Assembly: GCF_014930455.1 (NCBI RefSeq)
Contig: NZ_JAAIYO010000002.1
Span: 806,001-870,000 of the forward strand
Direction of reading: 5' to 3'
DNA length: 64,000 nt
DNA from: Corallococcus soli
Lineage (GTDB): Bacteria; Myxococcota; Myxococcia; Myxococcales; Myxococcaceae
Position numbers and translations under genes: made by a program. Below the pieces are notes generated by a model. It had not been told where the DNA came from. It saw only the letters and a program-made list of their open reading frames with translations, and ran no database searches. Positions 60,501-64,000 of this stretch are shown piece by piece. The first letter of the stretch is position 1. Every line of letters begins with the position of its first letter.

Positions 60501-63500
60501 CCCGGCCGTCCTGCCGCGCAGGTCGTGCTCCTCCCACGGCAGCTCGACCTCGCGCTGGACGACCTGGAGCGGCTGCGCCAGGCCCTCCCACGCGAAGCGG
60601 GTGCGCAGGATGGGGTAGCGCGCGATGATCTGCTGCCACGCGCGGCGCAGCGCCGCCACGTCCAGGTCCGCCTCCAACGTCCAGGCGGCCCGTTCGAAGT
60701 ACACGCTCTCACGCGGATCCAGCAGGGCGTGGAAGAGCATGCCCTGCTGCATGGGCGACAGCGGGTAGAGGTCCACGATGCCGGGGCGGGTGCGCACCAG
60801 CTCGTCCAGCGCGGGCTGCGACAGGGGGGCCAGGGGGAAGTCCCCGGGCGACACGCGCGCCGCGTCCTCGGAGGTCCGCTGCGTCACGAGCGTGCGCAGG
60901 GCCTGGAGGTACGCCGCCGCCACGCGCTCCAGCGTGGCCTGCTGGTGCAGCGCCTGGCTGTAGGTGAAGGACACCTCCAGCCTGCCGCCCAGCACATGGG
61001 CGTTCACGTCCAACACCTGCCGGCGCCGCCTCTGGCTGCCATGCGGTGAGCCCGAGGGCTCCTCGGCGGCGGTGAACAGGGACGCGGGCGACAGGGCCGA
61101 GTCGAGCTGGCCCAGGTAGTTGAAGGACACCTGGGGCTCGGGCTGGGCCTGGATCCGCTGGCCCACGGCGTCCTTGCGCAGGTAGCGCAGCAGGCCGTAG
61201 CCCAGGCCCTTGCGCGGCACCTGCTGCAACACGTCCCGCACCGCGCGGAGCTGAGCCCCGGGCGTGCCGTCCGCGGGCAGCTCGAACGTCACCGGGTACG
61301 TGGTCGTGAACCAGCCGACCGTGCGGCTCAGGTCCACGTCCTCGAAGAGCTCCTCGCGGCCATGGCCTTCGAGCTGCACCCGCACGCGAGGCTGTGCCGT
61401 CCACGAGGAGAGGGCCTGGGCCAGGGCGGAGATCAGCACCTCGTCGATGCGGGCACGCCAGGACTTCGGCACCTCCTGGAGCAGGAGCCGCGTCTCCTCC
61501 GGCTCCAGTGCGACCGTCACCGTGCGGGCCGACTCGTGCGTGTTCTCACCCGAACCCTCATCCACCGGCAGGGCGGGCACGTCACTGGACTGTCCCAGCC
61601 AGAAGGCGGACTCCCGCTCCAGCTCCGGTCCCTGGGCGTGGGCTTCCAGCCGCTGCGCCCAGGCAAGGAAGGAAGTCGTCTTCGGCGGCAGCGACGCCGG
61701 GGCATCGCGCAGGAGCTGCTGGCAGGCCGACTCCAGGTCCATGAGCAGCACGCGCCAGGACACCGCGTCCATCACCAGGTGGTGGATGGCCAGGAGCAGG
61801 CGGGTGCCACGCTGGGCGCCCAGGTCGAACAGGACGGCGGCCACCAACGGGGCCTGCTCCAGGCGGAAGCCCGCCTGGGCCCGCTGCGCCTCCACCTCCA
61901 GCGCCGCGCGCTGCGGGCCCTCCTCCAGGCCGGAGAGGTCCACCTGACGCAGCGTCACGGTGTTCTCCAGGCCCGTGCCCGTCTGCTTCCAGCCTTCCGG
62001 CGTCGAATCGAAGCGCAGCCGCAGCACGTCGTGGTGGGCCACCAGGGCTCGCAGTGCCTCCTCCAGCAGCGCGGGCGAGAGGGGCTGACGCAATCCCAGC
62101 AGCACGGCCTGGTTGTAGTGGTAGGGCTGCGGGCGCTCCCACTCGAAGAACCAGCGCTGGATGGGCGTGAGCGGGCCGGGGCCCATCACCGCGCCCTGTT
62201 CGGCCTGGGGCCGCTGGGACTGGCCCACCTGCGGCGCCAGCGACGCGATGGTCTTGTGTTGGAAGACCTGTTTCGGGGTGATGTAGAGGCCGGCTTCCGT
62301 GGCGCGCGCGATGACCTGGATGCTGACGATGGAGTCGCCACCCAGCTCGAAGAAGTCGTCGTGGATGCCCACGCGCTCGCGCGACAGCACCGACGCCCAG
62401 ATGTCCGCCAGCGCCTGCTCCACCGGCGTGCGCGGGGCCACGTAGGTGGACTCGCGCTGCTGCGAGTGCTGCTGCTCCAGCGAGGGCAGGGCCTTGCGGT
62501 CCACCTTGCCGTGGGCCGTCAGCGGCAGGGCCGGGAGCAGGATGAAGGCGGAGGGCACCATGTACTCGGGCAGTCGCGACGCCAGCGCGCCGCGCAGCGC
62601 CTCGGGCTCCAGGTGCAGGCCCTCCTCGGGGACGACGTAGGCGACGAGCTGCTTGCGGCCCGGTGCGTCCTCGCGGAGCAGGACCGCGACCGCGCCCACC
62701 TCCGGCCGCTCCGCCAGCGCGGCTTCAATCTCCTCCAGCTCGATGCGGAAGCCGCGCAGCTTCACCTGCTGATCCAGGCGGCCCAGGAACTCCAGCGACC
62801 CATTCGCGCGCAGGCGCACGCGGTCTCCGGAGCGGTACATCCGCGCGCCCGGCACCGCGCCGAAGGGCTCCGGCACGAAGCGCTCGGCCGTCAGCTCCGG
62901 GCGGTCCAGGTAGCCGCGCGCCACGCCCACGCCCGCGATGTACAGCTCTCCGGGCACGCCCACCGGCAGGGGCTGCATCCGCGCATCCAGCACGTACAGG
63001 CGCACGTTGGGCCAGGCCTTGCCGATGCCGGGCCGCTCCGGATCCACCCGGTCCTCCAGCGACGCGCACACCGTCACCTCGGTGGGCCCGTACGCATTGA
63101 TGAAGTGGCAGGTGCCCACCCACCGGCGCGCCAGCTCCGGCGTGCATGTCTCGCCCGCGGAGATGAGCGTCTCCAGCGCGGGCAGCCCCGTGGGCTCCAG
63201 CCGCGCGAGCACCGACGGCGTCAGCGTCACGGTGGTGATGGCCTGCGAGGCCAGCAGCGCCTGCAACGGCGGCCCGGGCATGATGTCGTCGCGCGACGCA
63301 AGACACAGCCGCGCGCCCGCCAGGAGCGTGGAGAAGACTTCACACACCGACGCGTCGAAGCCGAAGGCCGCGAACTGCAGCACGCGGCTCGTCGGGTGGA
63401 GCCGGTGTCCGCGCCCGGCCGCCAGCGCCGTGTTGCACAGGCCCCGGTGCGACAGCAGCGTACCCTTGGGCCGGCCCGTCGAACCGGAGGTGAAGATGAT

Positions 63501-64000
63501 GTACGCGAGGTTGTCGGGCGACAGCTCCACGCCCGGCGGCGTCGTGGGCTTCCGGGCAATCTGTGCCCATTCGGAGTCCAGGCACACCAGCAGCCCCACC
63601 GAGGGCAGCTCATCCGCCAGGTGCTCCTGCGTGACGAGCACCGGGATGGACGCGTCCTGCATCATCAGGCCCAGCCGCTCCACCGGGTAGGTGGGGTCCA
63701 ACGGCAGCCAGGCGCCCCCGGCCTTCAGGATGCCGAGGATGCCCACCACCATGTCCAGCGAGCGCTCCACGCACAGGCCCACCCGCGACTCGGGGCCCAC
63801 GCCGCGCTCCTTCAGGTACCAGGCGAGCTGGTTGGCGCGGGCGTCCAGCTCCCGGTAGGTGAGCTGCCGCGCCTCGAAGGACACGGCCACCGCGTCGGGC
63901 GTGCGCGCCGCCTGCGCCTCGAAGAGACGGTGTGCGAGGAGGACCTCCGGCAGGGGCGACGCGGTGTCGTTCCACGCGCCAAGCACCTGCTGCCGCTCCT
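57525..64000 (-). CDS. Nonribosomal peptide synthetase, (C)-A-PCP-E-C-A-PCP; 5' part beyond window
   Basis: The frame is open to base 64000 with no start or C domain visible, so the gene continues past the right edge. In order: A1 (about 63960-62530; FTSGSTGRPKGT at about 63485; pocket read as D-A-C-T-I-A-A-V-C-K, near the Phe code D-A-W-T-I-A-A-V-C-K); PCP1 (FFELGGDSIVS, about 62335); an epimerisation domain (about 62190-60900; HHLVMDAVSWR, EGHGREELFEDVDLSRTVGWFT split as E3 and E4); a DCL-type C domain (about 60790-59450; LYPLSPMQQGMLFH, HHLLLDGWS); A2 (about 59400-57900; pocket read as D-V-G-E-L-A-S-I-D-K); and PCP2 (FFDIGGHSLLA, about 57750). The Asp/Glu-rich C-terminus (EEELEKLLEGTHE) is a likely docking end to the next synthetase. 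GGDS before E and DCL after E agree with a D-residue at the first visible module. Confidence 0.95.
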   Translation of the reverse strand, partial: ERQQVLGAWNDTASPLPEVLLAHRLFEAQAARTPDAVAVSFEARQLTYRELDARANQLAWYLKERGVGPESRVGLCVERSLDMVVGILGILKAGGAWLPLDPTYPVERLGLMMQDASIPVLVTQEHLADELPSVGLLVCLDSEWAQIARKPTTPPGVELSPDNLAYIIFTSGSTGRPKGTLLSHRGLCNTALAAGRGHRLHPTSRVLQFAAFGFDASVCEVFSTLLAGARLCLASRDDIMPGPPLQALLASQAITTVTLTPSVLARLEPTGLPALETLISAGETCTPELARRWVGTCHFINAYGPTEVTVCASLEDRVDPERPGIGKAWPNVRLYVLDARMQPLPVGVPGELYIAGVGVARGYLDRPELTAERFVPEPFGAVPGARMYRSGDRVRLRANGSLEFLGRLDQQVKLRGFRIELEEIEAALAERPEVGAVAVLLREDAPGRKQLVAYVVPEEGLHLEPEALRGALASRLPEYMVPSAFILLPALPLTAHGKVDRKALPSLEQQHSQQRESTYVAPRTPVEQALADIWASVLSRERVGIHDDFFELGGDSIVSIQVIARATEAGLYITPKQVFQHKTIASLAPQVGQSQRPQAEQGAVMGPGPLTPIQRWFFEWERPQPYHYNQAVLLGLRQPLSPALLEEALRALVAHHDVLRLRFDSTPEGWKQTGTGLENTVTLRQVDLSGLEEGPQRAALEVEAQRAQAGFRLEQAPLVAAVLFDLGAQRGTRLLLAIHHLVMDAVSWRVLLMDLESACQQLLRDAPASLPPKTTSFLAWAQRLEAHAQGPELERESAFWLGQSSDVPALPVDEGSGENTHESARTVTVALEPEETRLLLQEVPKSWRARIDEVLISALAQALSSWTAQPRVRVQLEGHGREELFEDVDLSRTVGWFTTTYPVTFELPADGTPGAQLRAVRDVLQQVPRKGLGYGLLRYLRKDAVGQRIQAQPEPQVSFNYLGQLDSALSPASLFTAAEEPSGSPHGSQRRRRQVLDVNAHVLGGRLEVSFTYSQALHQQATLERVAAAYLQALRTLVTQRTSEDAARVSPGDFPLAPLSQPALDELVRTRPGIVDLYPLSPMQQGMLFHALLDPRESVYFERAAWTLEADLDVAALRRAWQQIIARYPILRTRFAWEGLAQPLQVVQREVELPWEEHDLRGRTAGEQQRWQSDWMATDQARGFNPKQAPLMRVAVLRLAERSWRVVWSFHHLLLDGWSVGRVLNEMLAFYDAATRQQPLRMEEPPLYRDYIAWLVKQGTAQAEGWWRESLKGFGEPTPLPGESGGQARSAPQVMGERRRLLSADVTERLRALSRRHQVTLNTLAQAAWALVLGRHAGVEDVVFGATVAGRPPELPGVEQMVGLFINTLPARVTLPPEQKVVDWLKAFQDWQVERAPYEYAPLVQVQGWSPVPRGTPLFESIFVFENYPVEEAVRQGASQFEIRDVVAQERTNYPLTLTAHADRELLLHIDFESPRLQASAVERMLEQLGTVLEGMTDAEDKRLWQLSLLTATERHRVLVEWNDTRVEPGQTACLPELIEAHARRTPDAIAVASPGSAPLTYGQLEERANRLAHHLRARGVGPEHLVGVCLEKSPELLIALLGILKAGGAYVPLDPSYPSERLAGMMTEARLSLLLTQRDILETLPRPAVDLYLLEEEASARASLPADAPPWRSSPEALAYVVFTSGSTGTPKGVMVSHRNWANAYLGWERGYALAKDCRSHLQMASFSFDVFAGDLARALGSGGKLVLCPREWLLEPTKLHALMRDEQVDCAEFVPAVLRGLLQHLEETRQRLDFMRVLIAGSDAWFVSEYHRLRGVIGGTTRLINSYGVTEATIDSTWFEGDGLGTEDNQLVPIGRPFANNRLYVLDTHQQPVPAGLAGELFIGGEGVARGYRLRPELTAERFVPDPFGPPGARLYRTGDRARYLPDGNIEFMGRADTQVKLRGFRVELGEIESTLGRHPTVQSAVVVLREDPKSPRRLVAYVVGVTEALDTAVLRDFLRERLPDYMVPALMVRMDALPLTPNGKVDRRALPAPDATARAAEARFVEPRSATETGLLAIWREVLGLESISVLDTFFDIGGHSLLATQIISRANTAFQVTLPLRALFEYPTIAELSEQVVLAQLEHADSVALAQAMEEVDGLSEEELEKLLEGTHE

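Noticed and set aside
53432..61049. Plus-strand frames of 1,432 and 1,212 codons opposite the NRPS genes
   Set aside because: They are stop-free by base composition. The minus strand shows full C, A, PCP, E and TE motifs.
1..64000. CRISPR array
   Set aside because: No series of short identical repeats with regular unique spacers was seen. The repeats found are coding repeats in coiled-coil proteins.

Overview
The window is GC-rich, densely packed delta-proteobacterial DNA, most likely from a myxobacterium of the Myxococcaceae (Corallococcus or Myxococcus type). The grounds are third-position G/C almost everywhere, a myxococcal DUF2381-family gene, a complete mevalonate operon with a class II HMG-CoA reductase, degenerate GGDEF and receiver-DUF4388 regulators, very long coiled-coil proteins, and a lipopeptide-type NRPS cluster. 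Genus is inference only.

Layout. 1-2.4 kb (minus): the start of ribonucleotide reductase nrdA (cut by the window edge) with a long leader, then a one-pass membrane protein. 2.4-13.2 kb (plus): a 2,136-residue protein with a methyltransferase-like head and a huge coiled coil, then dapF, a receiver-GAF-degenerate GGDEF protein and a receiver-DUF4388 protein. 13.2-15.8 kb: a cytochrome P450 divergent from an AraC-type regulator, with a paired GGCGCC repeat between them. 15.9-28 kb: mixed housekeeping and accessory genes, including a TPR lipoprotein, an M16 protease coupled to a histidine kinase, a kelch lipoprotein, a DUF2381 pair, a coiled-coil membrane protein, a free-standing E2-type acyltransferase domain, an M48 HtpX-like protease and a DsrE-like protein. 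28.0-33.6 kb: the mevalonate operon fni, HMG-CoA reductase, mevalonate kinase, diphosphomevalonate decarboxylase and phosphomevalonate kinase.

33.4-37.2 kb is the standout region. A visibly AT-richer island of about 3.6 kb sits in the 3' end of the phosphomevalonate kinase gene. It is bounded by two imperfect direct copies (about 160 bp) of that gene's 3' end, so the operon still encodes a full enzyme while the displaced original tail lies beyond the island as a pseudogene. The island carries only a tight three-gene minus-strand operon. The first gene has a PD-(D/E)XK nuclease-like motif; the other two I do not recognise. Cassettes of this form are often anti-phage or anti-plasmid systems, so this is the best candidate for an undescribed system in the window.

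37.2-41.4 kb: an Omp85-like barrel protein, a phosphodiesterase/alkaline-phosphatase-superfamily protein paired with an LPG-flippase-like membrane protein, a bidirectional terminator and tRNA-Leu(CAG). 41.5-46.8 kb (minus): the ISC iron-sulfur assembly operon iscS-iscU-iscA-hscB-hscA-fdx, with a clear promoter and a dyad at its start. 47-50.2 kb (plus): a flotillin/SPFH coiled-coil protein and a DsbD-type thiol-disulfide transporter. 50.2-64 kb (minus): part of an NRPS cluster, in transcription order (C)-A-PCP-E-C-A-PCP, C-A-PCP-TE, an MFS exporter and a fatty acyl-AMP ligase, consistent with a lipopeptide containing a D-residue. The cluster continues past the right edge.

Starts, promoters, terminators and adenylation codes were read by eye; no database search was run.
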